DNA from: Aphrophora alni | Taxonomy: Eukaryota > Arthropoda > Insecta > Hemiptera > Aphrophoridae | DNA: 64,000 nt | Assembly: GCA_963513935.1 (NCBI GenBank) | Contig: OY740770.1 | Coordinates: forward strand, 85,843,267-85,907,266 | Direction of reading: 5' to 3' | Program-made: the position numbers and the translations under genes | Notes under the pieces: model-generated | Told to the model about the DNA's origin: nothing | Databases searched by the model: none | Seen by the model: only the letters and a program-made list of their open reading frames with translations | Shown here: piece by piece, positions 35,487-46,989 of the stretch | How the letters are laid out: the number at the start of each line of letters is the position of its first letter | Position numbering within the stretch: position 1 is the first letter of the stretch

Positions 35487-36688
35487 ATATAAGGTTTGTG
35501 GTCTGTTATGGCCTTTGTGTAGATGACGAGGTTGACTGATTACCTACCATTGTAATATATCTATTTTTCATATGGTATGAATGTTGAAGGTCTGTGGTCT
35601 GTTAAGGTCCGTTGTGTAACTGACGTTATGGTTGACTGATTACTTACCATTTTAATATATCTATTTTTTATTTGGTATGAATGTTGAAGGCCTGTGGTCT
35701 GTTAAGGTCCGTTGTGTAACTGACGTTATGGTTGACTGATTACTTACCATTTTAATATATCTATTTTTCATTTTGTATGAATGTTGAAGGTCTGTGGTCT
35801 GTTAAGGTCCCTTGTGTAACTGATGTTAAGGTTGCCTGATTACCTACCATTGTAATATATCTATTTTTCATTTGGTATGAATGTTGAAGGTCTGTGGTCT
35901 GTTAAGGTCCGTTGTGTAACCGACGTTATGGTTGACTGATTACTTACCATTTTAATATATCTATTTTTCATTTTGTATGAATGTTGAAGGTCTGTGGTCT
36001 GTTAAGGTCCCTTGTGTAACTGATGTTAAGGTTGCCTGATTACCTATCATTGTAATATATCTATTTGTCATTTGGTATGAATGTTGAAGGTCTGTGGTCT
36101 GTTAAGGTCCGTTGTGTAACTGACGTTATGGTTGACTGATTACTTACCATTTTAATATATCTATTTTTCATTTTGTATGAATGTTGAAGGTCTGTGGTCT
36201 GTTAAGGTCCCTTGTGTAACTGATGTTAAGGTTGCCTGATTACCTACCATTGTAATATATCTATTTTTCATTTGGTATGAATGTTGAAGGTCTGTGGTCT
36301 GTTAAGGTCCGTTGTGTAACCGACGTTATGGTTGACTGATTACTTACCATTTTAATATATCTATTTTTCATTTTGTATGAATGTTGAAGGTCTGTGGTCT
36401 GTTAAGGTCCCTTGTGTAACTGATGTTAAGGTTGCCTGATTACCTATCATTGTAATATATCTATTTGTCATTTGGTATGAATGTTGAAGGTCTGTGGTCT
36501 GTTAAGGTCCGTTGTGTAACTGACGTTATGGTTGACTGATTACTTACCATTTTAATATATCTATTTTTCATTTTGTATGAATGTTGAAGGTCTGTGGTCT
36601 GTTAAGGTCCCTTGTGTAACTGACGTTAAGGTTGACAGATTACCTATCATTGTAATATATCTATTTTTCATTTGGTATGAATGTTTAA
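35487..36688. repeat. 100-bp satellite array with higher-order structure
   Basis: Twelve units of 100 bp. ATGTTGAAGG recurs exactly at 35581, 35681, 35781 and so on to 36581; the first unit is degenerate and the array ends at about 36688. Two unit types alternate. Type A has GTCCGTTGTGTAAC, GACGTTATGG, CTTACCATTTTAAT. Type B has GTCCCTTGTGTAAC, GATGTTAAGG, CCTACCATTGTAAT. The 400-bp blocks 35781-36180 and 36181-36580 read as identical, including the single-base markers CCGACG and TTTGTCA. No unit codes for protein. Confidence 0.97.
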
Positions 36689-38027
36689 CATTGCTTCTTG
36701 TTGGTATTTATTTACAATTTGTATAAATGGAGACCATTGCTTTGAATAATTTCTCTTCCTGATGGTATTTGAAGAATAAATTGTGTTGTACGTTTTCACA
36801 GCGTGAAGCAGTTAAATAGCTTTCAGAATTATTTCCCCATTGAAATAATCTGACGCAGTTAATGTATTCAGCGTCAACAACGAAATTACAAGCGTCGTTT
36901 TAACAAAAAGCTTTTGTTGTTTTATTAGATTTTGTCGGTGTCGTGAGGGAAAAAATTCGAAATTGGAAAAGATTTTATTTTAAATTACGTGCACTATCGT
37001 GAATCTTTGTGATTATTCTTATTTAGAATAAATACGAAGATTGTCCGAGATATGTATATGTTAGCCTGTAAATAGTTACTTCTGAAGCAATAAGTATAAA
37101 TTTCATACAATACAAAATACTTGGTTAAGTTTAATTAGTTATTACATTGTTGATTCATAAGTGTAACTTGAATGATTACTTTAAATGAATTTAACAAATA
37201 ATTTAGAGAATCCTTGAGGGCGGTATTTATTATTGATTACGGCAGTTGTTTTTCATAAATTTTAGGCTTTGATTTTATTAATTAAAATATAATTTAAAAC
37301 AGAAATATTAATATTTTATTTTTGTATTTTAATTATTTTATTTTATATACATTCAAATTAACGGCGATTTGGTACCTAGTGCTGTATTAGTTTCCACTTA
37401 TCATTAAATTTAAAATGATAAATCATTGAGTTTAAAATGATGTCTTTTCATTCAGATTATATTTTATAAATCTTATAAGTAGGAAATTTAAACTTAAAAA
37501 CTCATACTAAGTGTGAAAAACCTATTTTTGACAGGAATAAGAAAATATTGCGTAATCACCAAATAGATTTTTAGTTTATTATATATGTTTTTTTCTTTTC
37601 TGTGTGTGTGCGTGTTTTTATTTCGCCTATAGGTAAATAAATAGGTTAGGTTAAGTTATAGATTATAATTATAAAAAAACTTTTAAAGAAATAAAATTAA
37701 TTTAGTTTTACACCTTCGCACATCTAGTTATATCTATTTATACTTTGCAACTACATTTATTTTTAAAATTTTCTCAATGTTTTTTTATACTAAGTTTTAT
37801 TTTTACTAATTCTTTTCCTTTATTTTACTTTTATTTGTTTATAAATGATGATGCAAGCTCCTGTTGGACTCAAATTAACGCAGGAGAATGTCACTAGTCA
37901 ATAGTCCAATAAGAATGAGGTAAAGATGTTAAATTGCACATAAAATTGATGAAAAAAGTCAAACAAATCAAACTAGGTAAAAATGGGTTAGTTTTCTTAA
38001 ACGATTTGTGGTATAGATAAATTAATG

Positions 38028-38029
<2 letters not shown>
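36689..38029. other. No gene recognised
   Basis: AT-rich, with no repeat or coding similarity. AGGTTAGGTTAAG at about 37643 is a second, shorter TTAGG-like patch. Confidence 0.45.

Positions 38030-38069
<40 letters not shown>
38030..38069. repeat. (AT)n microsatellite
   Basis: About 20 AT dinucleotides. Confidence 0.95.
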
Positions 38070-38072
<3 letters not shown>

Positions 38073-39300
38073 AAACAGCTTTAACTCCCCTGAGTCTACA
38101 ACGATTGTTTCGTGTGTCCATAATAGATTTTATAAACTATATTACAGATCAAATTTTATTATTATTATTTTTTTTTAGTTAGAGGTTATTATAGCCTAGT
38201 ATAACCATAGTAAGTACAGTTATTGAAACTCGAAACCAAATTGAAGTTTAAGAAAACAAAGTTTCTAGGAAGGAAGACTACTATTTTTTAAAAACTGGAT
38301 CTAACGACTTGGTTGAAAATCGCTGTAGACTTTGTCGGCTCTTAATAGCTTAAATAGAACTCAGTTGTCAGTTTTATTCCAGAGAAAATTTTTTTGAGAA
38401 ATTGGATAAGGCATATCATCAGAAATAAAATATCATAATTTACCAAAAAATTATCGTTTATAAAATGGGAAATAACGATAATTCAATATCAACAACTACA
38501 TGTCATTTACAATTTTCCATCGACACTAAGTTTAAAAAAACATTGTATCGTTGATGAATATTTAGGACTTGACAAACATAATGGTTTTTAAACGAAATTC
38601 CCTCGTGGTTGCTTCTGGAAGCAAATTACATTTTCTGTTTATACATGCATGAAACAGTTAAATAGATTTAATAATTATTTTCCCATTTGACTAATCTGAC
38701 CTTAATGCTATTGCAATCACAAATGACTAAAACCACTGTTTCCACAAAACGGTTTTGTTGCTTTTGTAATGTTATTAGATTTTATACGCCCCTCCGCATG
38801 CTGACGTAGAACATTACTGACATTTTATTTAGAATTAAAACTGTGTAAGTTGGTAAATCACAGCTTGAAAGTATGACCTCATTCCATAGGTATTCCTTTT
38901 TGCATTTTATAACACATATAGTTTCTCTTATATGGACATTATTTATATGTTATGATAATCCTTATAAACTATATTAGGTTTTCTTCCTTAATTGTAAATT
39001 TTCTTACATCATATATTTGTCATAGGTTTTATAGAAATAATGGCACGTTGAAATAAAATTGTAATTCCATACAATAAACCTCTTATTACTTACATTATAA
39101 GGACCTTTATATATTAAAAATAAATGTATTTTCTTGTCCTAATTCGCCACTGATTTTTACTTGATCAATTTCATTATTATGTTAATTAGAATTTTCAGCC
39201 ATTTATAACCTTCCAAACTTATTATTCTTAATTAACTAGTTTCGACGTACGCATTTATTCAAAAAAACTATCTATGCACCTCTTATATAAGTACATAAGT
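38070..39300. other. No gene recognised
   Basis: AT-rich DNA without visible genes or repeats. Confidence 0.45.
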
Positions 39301-39304
39301 AGTC

Positions 39305-39345
39305 TTTTAACATGGAGATATCTCCGAAACGCGTGTGCTGAGAAT
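39305..39345 (+). ncRNA. Degenerate hammerhead-like motif
   Basis: TTAACA, T, then GGAGATATCTCC (a perfect 12-bp palindrome able to form stem II), then GAAACGCG, as in the 21.3-kb copy. The core is eroded and GTG stands where GTC would be, so cleavage is not expected. Confidence 0.35.
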
Positions 39346-40569
39346 GAAAAGGTGATTAGACTAGCAATGGCCGAAAATTTTATTCAACATATTTATGTAA
39401 GTACTCGCAGAATATCATAATTTTAACAATTGTTTTTTGTTTTGTTATTTAATTAAAAGGTCTAATTACTTCTATTACTAACCAAAGATGTGCAACACAT
39501 TCCTATAAATTTGTTCCTTTGAAAATTAAGAAAAATAATATAATCTATTATTGGAGTTTATGTAAACATTTGTTACCATAGCAACCAACATATTAATATA
39601 CATTTTTAACAATTGATTAGGCCCACCGTCCACCATCTTCAATAATTGAATAAAGACCATTATGAATTTTTTTAAAAGTGTTTTATAAGTTAATTTTGAC
39701 CAAAATTATTTTATAGAAATTTCATCAACTTATAAAATATTCAAAAGTTTCTCAGTTTTCACTTAAGACGGTGATACAAACCCGTTTGCTTATAAAAGCA
39801 ATTAAATGAACGTTTTCAGAACCGGTCACAATAAAATGAATGTTCAATCAGCATTAACCAACTCCGTGAAGGGAAGAATTATCTCTAGAGAATGTTCGTG
39901 TTACTCTAACAAATCAAGACTAAGGCCATGTTGACTTTTTGTCTCTACGACGTTGAGTTTGGTGCATATTTGCGAAAAAGGGGAATGGCTTTTCAAATGA
40001 TGAGTTTTAGTGCGTTTCTAATATAGAATGCGTCATTACTCCTAAAACTCCGACAGCCGAGTTAATCATCTCCAAAGAAGTAATTTGCTGACATTTTTAC
40101 AAACCTGCGTTATTTACAAAACGCTTTAGTTAGTTGCCATAGTACATCCGATTTGCTAAAATGTATTATGTAGAGTCCGTTCTACAAATAGTTATACTAA
40201 TTAACAATCAAAAGAAATGGTATGAATTTAAATTTAAAAAAAAAATGACCGATATCATATTTGCAAAAAATGTTTTCTTTGTTAACTTTATGACTGTGAG
40301 AATTGTATAACGTCTCACAATAGCTCGTTCTGGTTATCTTTAAAATCAAACTGTATCTAATCATGTCCAAACTTGTTTTCGACAACAAAAAACAAAATCG
40401 TAACATCAAAATTAGAATAATTAAAAATCATTGCTGAATCGTTGTTTTAGCAAACAAAATGTATTATGATTGCTCCTTTCATTATTCTTATTATTACTAC
40501 CATAATAAACTGTAATTTTACAAAAATAATTTTTCTTACTTGAATATTAATCCAATAAAATTTTATTAT
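39346..40569. other. No gene recognised
   Basis: AT-rich. A 70-codon minus-strand open frame (40197-40409) has no recognisable motif. Confidence 0.45.
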
Positions 40570-40945
40570 ATTTTTTTGCATTATTTATGGAATACATAGT
40601 GCAGCAGTTCTGCGGTATATATTTGTGTTGTCATATCTTAAATACATATACAACCACCACTCACAACACACAATACAATACAAGATACAATACAACAAAT
40701 ACACAAGATAGAATTTTTATAAAATACAAAGAAATTAAGACACAGTGAAACATGTTATACATGTTATCTATTATTAATAAATTATCTGAGTCGTCATCCT
40801 GAATACAAAACGCATCCCAGTCACTCAGAGGTTATGTGCTGGGGTACTCCTACACTGAGTAAAAAGCATTCCTCAAGAGGTATCCTCTGAGTGATTCTTG
40901 AAAATTCTTGAAACAACTTTGGTTTTTTAAAAATATTTTCCGGTA
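40570..40945 (-). mobile_element. LINE 3' end, second copy
   Basis: Closely matches 27955-28310: the plus strand GCATTATTTATGGAATACAT, CAACAAATACACAAGATAGA and GACACAGTGAAACATGTTAT all recur in order. The match stops abruptly near 40943 at TTTTCCGG, the 5' truncation point. Only the 3' UTR and the last few codons of the reverse transcriptase are present. Confidence 0.85.
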
Positions 40946-41198
40946 TTGTATTAGTAGAATATGTTCTGGCAATATATAGACCTACTTGAAATGAATGTAA
41001 TATTTGGGTAGGGCGGTCGGCGAATGATCAGCGACTAATCGCAAGTTTGACAGCCTTTCTTACAAAATTTATATTTTTAAATGTTCTATACAGTAAGATA
41101 TGAATATTCATCTCAGAAAGTCCCGCAATCGCAACGCTGCAAGCATGACCATGTACTAAAGAAACTATGAAATACACATTACCTACATTTAATTGGAT
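40946..41198. other. Unique sequence before the tandem duplication
   Basis: Slightly GC-richer than its surroundings. It contains one extra copy of the duplication's start motif (CAGCGACTAATCG at 41032). Confidence 0.4.
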
Positions 41199-41456
41199 TA
41201 GCGACTAATACTCAAGCATGTACCTGGTTTAAAATATCAAGTCCTTTTATTCAATATGGTGAAATAAATATATTTTATTAAATGACGTAATTGCAGATCT
41301 TAACATAAAAAATATGTTTTTTTTTGCATTAATAAAATATATTTAAAAATTCCAAGATCCATCATCGTCACTCCCATTCAAATTTGGCCATCAACTTTAT
41401 TTCCGTTTAAAGCTACAAAATCAATCACTATGTTTAATATTCAAACCCACCACTAC

Positions 41457-41524
41457 CTGTGTTAATTTTAAGTGCAGCCCTAGTAGATAGCTGTGATTTT
41501 ACGAAATTTATATCACCTCCCTTC
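41457..41524 (-). other. Candidate exon in duplication copy 1
   Basis: On the minus strand, the acceptor ATGTTTTTTTACAG precedes 68 nt that end in AACACAG followed by GTAGTG. Only one frame is open (phase 1), reading KGGDINFVKSQLSTRAALKI and then NT. The family is not recognised. Length modulo three equals that of copy 2. The donor is weaker than the one in copy 2. Confidence 0.35.
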
Positions 41525-42006
41525 CTGTAAAAAAACATAACTTTACATTTAAATAATTATAACCTTACAATTTTATCCATTGTTGTGTTTGTTAGAAAAC
41601 AAATTTGCTTTTTTCTTTCTTTTTTTGTGAATTAAATTAATCGTTAAGATTAATTTATCTGTTATTTTAAAATCGTTTAGGAAACACACATTAACTATAA
41701 TTGGCGACTAATCCAAAAGCATGTACCTAGTTTAAAATAGCATATCCTCTTATAAATATGGTGATATAAATATTAATATAATTGTAGGACTAAACATTAA
41801 AAAAATAAGAGAGGAGAATACATAGGAAAATATGATTTAAATATCTTTAATAATTATTTGGTAACAATAAATCTATTGACAATTTCCAAGATTCGCCTAT
41901 ATCACTCACTTTCAATCTAGGCTATCATTCTGTTAAAAGTCCGTTTAAGACCACAAAATCATTCACCAAGTTTAATATTCATAGCCTGTCTAACTAACCA
42001 ACTTAC

Positions 42007-42062
42007 CTGTGTTAATTCGAAGTGCAGTCCATTATTTTATGACAATTGTTTCGGCTCACTTG
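42007..42062 (-). pseudogene. Pseudo-exon in duplication copy 2
   Basis: On the minus strand, the acceptor CTTGTTTTTACAG precedes 56 nt ending AACACAG|GTAAGT, a better donor than copy 1 has. In the frame homologous to copy 1 it reads K, stop, AETIVIK, stop, WTALRINT. Compared with copy 1 it lacks 12 nt (in frame) and has two stops. The conserved splice signals beside a broken frame suggest a decayed duplicate of a once spliced exon. Confidence 0.35.
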
Positions 42063-42210
42063 CTGTAAAAACAAGACGTTACATTTAATTAATTATAACC
42101 TTACAATTACATCCGTTGTCTTATGCCTTTTTATGCCTTCTTTTTGAATTAAATTAAATATTAAGATTAATTTTTATTTCAAAAACATTTAATTTATTTA
42201 CTTTAAATAA

Positions 42211-43160
42211 ATGAAAGTACTTAATTGGTTATTTTTGTACTTAATTGGAGTACAAAAATATGTACGGTTTGTCAAAAATAGTCGTAAGTTCTATAACTTG
42301 TAGTACAAGATATTACAGTATTCGACTTTCATAACAAACCAACAAATAAGTTCGATTTAGTTAGATCATCAAAGAAAAATAATAATGTTGATAGTAATTG
42401 TAAGGAATAGATAGTAAGACTTAAAATTCAATTATAAACGGAAACAAATATAACCCAACCATACATACCGTGTTTTTCCCCAATACATGGACATAGTTCA
42501 AATGGAAAATAATATGAACTAATAATATTACATACTAAATAGATGGCCTATGGGTTGAAGCTATCACATTAATGACTCTCGTGCTGGCATCGAAAGTCTC
42601 ACTTTTGATAACTTCTCATATTTCATGATCCGACTCCTTTAACACTAGTCCTTTTTGAATTTAAACCTACAAAAGTCCATCAAATCAACCCACACATTGA
42701 AGCCTCATATTATCGTAAATTATGAGACTTCTTTTTAGACAAAATTCAATGCCAGAACTTAAATGAAAGACTACCAGTGCAAAAAGCGGATTGACAATTT
42801 TACAGCACACTAAATCGGAACTGAACTCTGTACAAATTCTTCAAGTCAGTGAGGGCTATAACAAACTGTTTAAATCATTTTTACAGTAGAAAAGTAAGCA
42901 AGAGTTATAATACTAAAAGTATAAGAGACAGTAAACCTCCTTATCTAATGCAGCAGCCACCATAAACCCACAATGCAGGTGTTTGAGGAGTGATGAAGGG
43001 GGGAGGGGAGTTGGTAAACTTCAGACAAGAATTTCTTGTTCATTATCTGAAGTCTAGTCATTCTTGATTTGTAGACACAAAGACTTTCCTACATAGACAT
43101 TTTATATGTCACTCAGTAACAACACCCTTAGGGTTGGAATAATTCAAAGTGATTTTGGTT
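42211..43160. other. No gene recognised
   Basis: A perfect 9-bp hairpin (TTTTTGTAC ... GTACAAAAA) lies at about 42232-42258. The remainder is AT-rich, with a G-rich patch near 42998-43015. Confidence 0.45.
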
Positions 43161-43205
43161 TAATGACACTTTTATGGTGTCACAGTACTTTATCATCAGA
43201 AATCT
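43150..43205 (-). ncRNA. Degenerate hammerhead-like motif
   Basis: On the minus strand CTGATGA (43199-43193) is intact. It is followed by TAAAGTACTG and, where GAAAC is expected, AAAAG, then GTCATTAAACC, which parallels GTCATAGCAAAACC of the 25.7-kb copy. Stem II and the GAAA are lost, so this is a relic. Confidence 0.35.
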
Positions 43206-43664
43206 AAAGCTCCCCCCCCTCTTTCGTATAGCACCAATCTCAAAATGAGTTATATGTTATCTTTGTAGCATGTTACTCCTACAACCGGTTTCTTGGTTGG
43301 CTAACATAACTAACTATTTTATCGTATTTTCATAAAGAAACGGTGTAGACGAATGTCCGTTTCAACATCATTATATTATTATCGTACACAAACATATTTA
43401 GCATCCATATATTATTTTAATATTTGAGTTGAATTAATAGTTTAATTATGTGCTATATAGAACATTTTTGTTTATTAGTTTATCCTCTAATCATGTTTGT
43501 TTAAGTCTACGTCCAAATAACAAGACTTGGGAAAATCAATAAGTAAAATAAAACGCACAACTTTAAACACAATATAGAATGATCTGTGAACATTTGACGT
43601 TATTTTACTTAATATACGAAATATAAGGGTATGTTTTAGTCATCGTAAAACCAAAAAAGTGTTT
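43206..43664. other. No gene recognised
   Basis: AT-rich DNA with a C8 run near 43212. Confidence 0.4.
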
Positions 43665-44170
43665 TCCCTAATGCCTTCCATCCGTCGTTGTTGTCTCGTT
43701 CTCGTAAGAACGACAATGGCAACAAAAATTAAAAATGAAATTTGGTATAAATGTCTACGTTGAACTCATATAGAACCGTATTTTAATTAAGGAAAATCGA
43801 ATTAAAAATCTCAAATGGCAGCCATTTTAAACAGTTGTTTGTTTTTATCTCGAACGCTATTCAAGTTGTAACACACTAAATTGTATAAAAATTTGCAGAT
43901 TTTAATTGTAAATGTATTGGTAGACTACCAACGATGAAAAGTTGTGAAATTTATTTTAACCCTGACCTCGCAACAAAAATGTGATATTCGCAGAGTAGAT
44001 CTGGTAGTGCTGAGTTACTGAGATGAGCATAGCGAGCGGAGAGTCCTTCACATATTTACTGGCTTCGAGACCCGTTAGGACCGAAACACTGACATTAGCG
44101 AGTTGAGACTTTATAATATGAAGCGACGATAATGAAGTAAGTGATATACTGGACACTATTTGAAATCAGG
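43665..44170 (+). repeat. Dispersed repeat copy 1 (pairs with 52760-53150)
   Basis: Blocks in order: CCTTCC, GAAATTTGGTATA, CTCATATAGAAC, CAAATGGC, TTTAAACAGTT, TGTTTTTATCT, AACACACTAAA, TGATATTCG, GATCTGGTAGT. They recur on the minus strand at 52760-53150 with the same spacing. The part 44000-44170 is more GC-rich than its surroundings. It is an unclassified element with no coding sequence seen. Confidence 0.65.
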
Positions 44171-44799
44171 AAACCCGTGTAACAACTGTTTTTAAACAAC
44201 CGTTATCTACCGCTTAAGATCCTTTGATCTATTTGCAATACAATTTAACATTCCCACACTGTCCAAGAACCAACTTACGAGTATTGGATTTAAGGATCTG
44301 CTTGTATTATTAGACTATGGCGCCCATCAGGTTGATTAGATATTGTTGTTAAAATAATTATATATATTGCTAATCATCTTAACTTTATTCCGATTATGTA
44401 CTGGAATATAAAATTTAAAAAATAACATCATAACTGGCACTCGAAACGGTATCCAGCCCATTTGGTCATTTTGAGCGTTTATATCTTTATTTCCATGAGC
44501 GACTTTGACGGTGACGGAATTGTAGGTTTATATTCCATTTTGGAACAGGACCTTACGTTCGTAGGTCATTCTTATCATTTATTTTATAGCTGGCAAAATA
44601 ACTGATACTGTAGTAACCTTATTTCAATGGTAACAATAACCTTTTTAAGCTTATATTTTATAACGGCGAATCCGATTGGTTTTCGTAAAGATTAAATCTC
44701 ATTGCTTTATTAGTTTATTATACATTAAATAAACATTGAAACACTAATTAAATTAATAATCGCGAATAAATCTACATAAAAAAACATCATATAGTTCTC
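44171..44799. other. No gene recognised
   Basis: AT-rich, with no repeat match found. Confidence 0.4.
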
Positions 44800-45715
44800 C
44801 CGTCTGTTTCACGAAAAAACGGAGAAACTTTCAGTAGTTTATCAGAAAAACATAGAAAAACGTTTATGTAAACATAGGTCCGGAAACACTTAGTTTCCTA
44901 TGCATCCGCCATTTTGTTTTTGTTTACAATAAACAACAACAACATTATTTTGGAAATGAATAAGATATTGATTTCAAATTTGGTACATGCATGGTGTACG
45001 TTACGTGTTGGAAGTGTACAAAAAACAGCTTTCACTTAAATATTTAAAAAATTATATTTACAAACAGTTTTCACTAACTAACATAATTTGCTCTTTTACG
45101 ATAAATATAAATAGTATTGTTTATTTCTTGTAGGTCTAAGTATTATCTTTAGAATTAAGATAGTTTAATCTTTAAAATCTCGTTATTTTAGACCGTATGA
45201 ATAAATAAATCATTCTATTAGAGTTAAGATTCAGAAATTTTAAATTTTCAAACCAAACCAAAATTCATACTAGGAAAAATAATGTTGCCCTTACCAAGAA
45301 ATTACATTTTTACTACGTCGTTGTCCTATAACCTACAGAATTTTTTTTTGAAAAATCGTTTAATTTTTGTTAACAGAGGGATATATTTGATCTCTTATCA
45401 TTTTTATGTGTATTGGACAATAAAGTTAGCTATTTTAAGCTGTCGCCATTTTGAAAATATAGCAACATATTTTTTTTTTAATTTGTGCATTTATAAACCG
45501 TATCATATGAAATGTGTGTTCCAAATTTGAAGTGAAAATCTTATCTATGATGTCAAATATTTTTAAGTTTTTTTTTTGTAAAAAAAGGAAATTTCCGATA
45601 GACAAAAAATGTTTATTCGGACCAATGTTCATATGAACGTGTTTCTTTATTTTTATCAGTAGAACAACCCTAAAAAGTTCCTCATTTTCTTCGTGAAATC
45701 CTGTATATCTATGTT
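44800..45715. mobile_element. Element with long (~230-bp) imperfect inverted arms
   Basis: The left arm (44805-45040) and the reverse complement of the right arm (45715-45480) share TTTCACGAA, GAAAC/GGAAC, AAACATAGGTCCG / GAACATTGGTCCG, TTTCAAATTTGG and TGATACGG/GTTACG in the same order. Outside the arms the sequence is unique. No transposase is visible; a 106-codon minus-strand open frame (45435-45755) covers the right arm and is not protein-like. It is probably a non-autonomous DNA element with a relative at 31.4 kb. Exact ends and target duplication were not resolved. Confidence 0.6.
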
Positions 45716-46989
45716 TGTATTCAGTCTTATTATAAGAAACTAAAAGCAGTCTCAAAAGGTGTGTAATCCAATTCTAGAGTTGCAATTTTACCAACATAAT
45801 CTAATGTTTATTTACCAAGCAAATAGTGAAAACTAAAGTGAAAATATTTAATTTATTAAGTTAACAGCTATGCAGAATTCATATAAGACGCAATCTCCAT
45901 TTGTAGGTTGTAACTGATAAATCAAATTTTATTAATATACTCCTACATTGTGCGATTATACAGAACAGGTATACTGTACTTACTTTAACGTCTATATTGT
46001 AACTATGACAAAAACCAATCAATTTAACAATTAGGACTTAAGCGGGGCGACGGATGAGAACAAATTCTAAATTAATCTAAAAGTAGAGAGTTCAAGCTGA
46101 TGCAGTATGACTTCAACTAAATTCCAATATATAATGACGTATTATGTTGTCATACAACTTCCGGTACTCAAATTGCAAATACTTTTTTTTTGCAAAAGGT
46201 GGTGTTTTTTTCTAGCATCAGTTGGCAAGTGTTTATTGTATGAAGGAGTTTTTGGGAGGAAAGTAAAAAGTAAATAATAAAAATCTTAAAAAAAATATGA
46301 TATTTATTGGTTAAAATGATATTTCAAGAAATTAAATTAAGATTAAAGTTTTGTTGAAATTTGGAGGTTTTTTAATTAAATGGTAACCCTTTGGAATTGT
46401 TAAAAATAAAAAATAAACGGGATATTTAAACATGAGATATTTATTTACCAACGCGCTATCTTGGGTTGTTATTTTTATGAATTAAAATTAAATATCGACG
46501 ATATCATTTTATTATATATTAAAAATTTGTAATTAATGTAGATATTCACTTATTTGTCACAAACATCTAGTACAGGGTTTTTACTCAATACCAAGTGGTT
46601 ATTCAATAAAAATTATAAACTAATATAGAATTCAATATTTTACTAACTGATTTTCAATTACAATATCCATATTATTAATAATAAAAAAAACCATTTATTA
46701 TTAATCATCTGTCATAGTTTTAAAAGAACATATAGAGACCATTTCTATTTCGATTTACAACAAAATGTGGACCTTCAAAATTTTGAAATAGTTTTGGTTT
46801 GATGTTCTGGACAAAACTTATCTATACATTTTACTATGCAATGCAGTTGTAAAACCAAATTTAGATTAAAAATCAACTAAATTAATTCTAGTTACAAAAA
46901 TATTTTGTTAAAAATATGGTTCTCAATAACAACATAATTAAACTAAACCTTGTTAAAAATGTTAAAATAATCACCTTTCACAATCAAAC
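45716..46989. other. No gene recognised
   Basis: AT-rich, with no coding or repeat similarity seen. Confidence 0.45.

Larger units (their letters stand above)
41199..42210 (-). repeat. Diverged ~500-bp tandem duplication with exon-like cores
   Basis: Copy 1 (41199-about 41695) and copy 2 (41696-42210) share an ordered series of blocks on the plus strand: GCGACTAAT, AAGCATGTACCTRGTTTAAA, ATGGTGAWATAAATAT, CCAAGAT, TCACT, CCGTTTAA, CACAAAATCA, GTTTAATATTCA, ACCTGTGTTAATT, AGTGCAG, CTGTAAAAA, AATTATAACCTTACAATT. Similarity is clearly below identity, so the duplication is old. Its best conserved part is an exon-like segment read on the minus strand. Confidence 0.85.

Noticed and set aside
35487..36688. 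CRISPR array
   Set aside because: Units are contiguous 100-bp repeats without unique spacers, in a eukaryotic context.
45435..45755. 106-codon minus-strand open frame
   Set aside because: Lies on the inverted arm of a non-coding element. Its composition follows the AT-rich sequence and no family motif is present.
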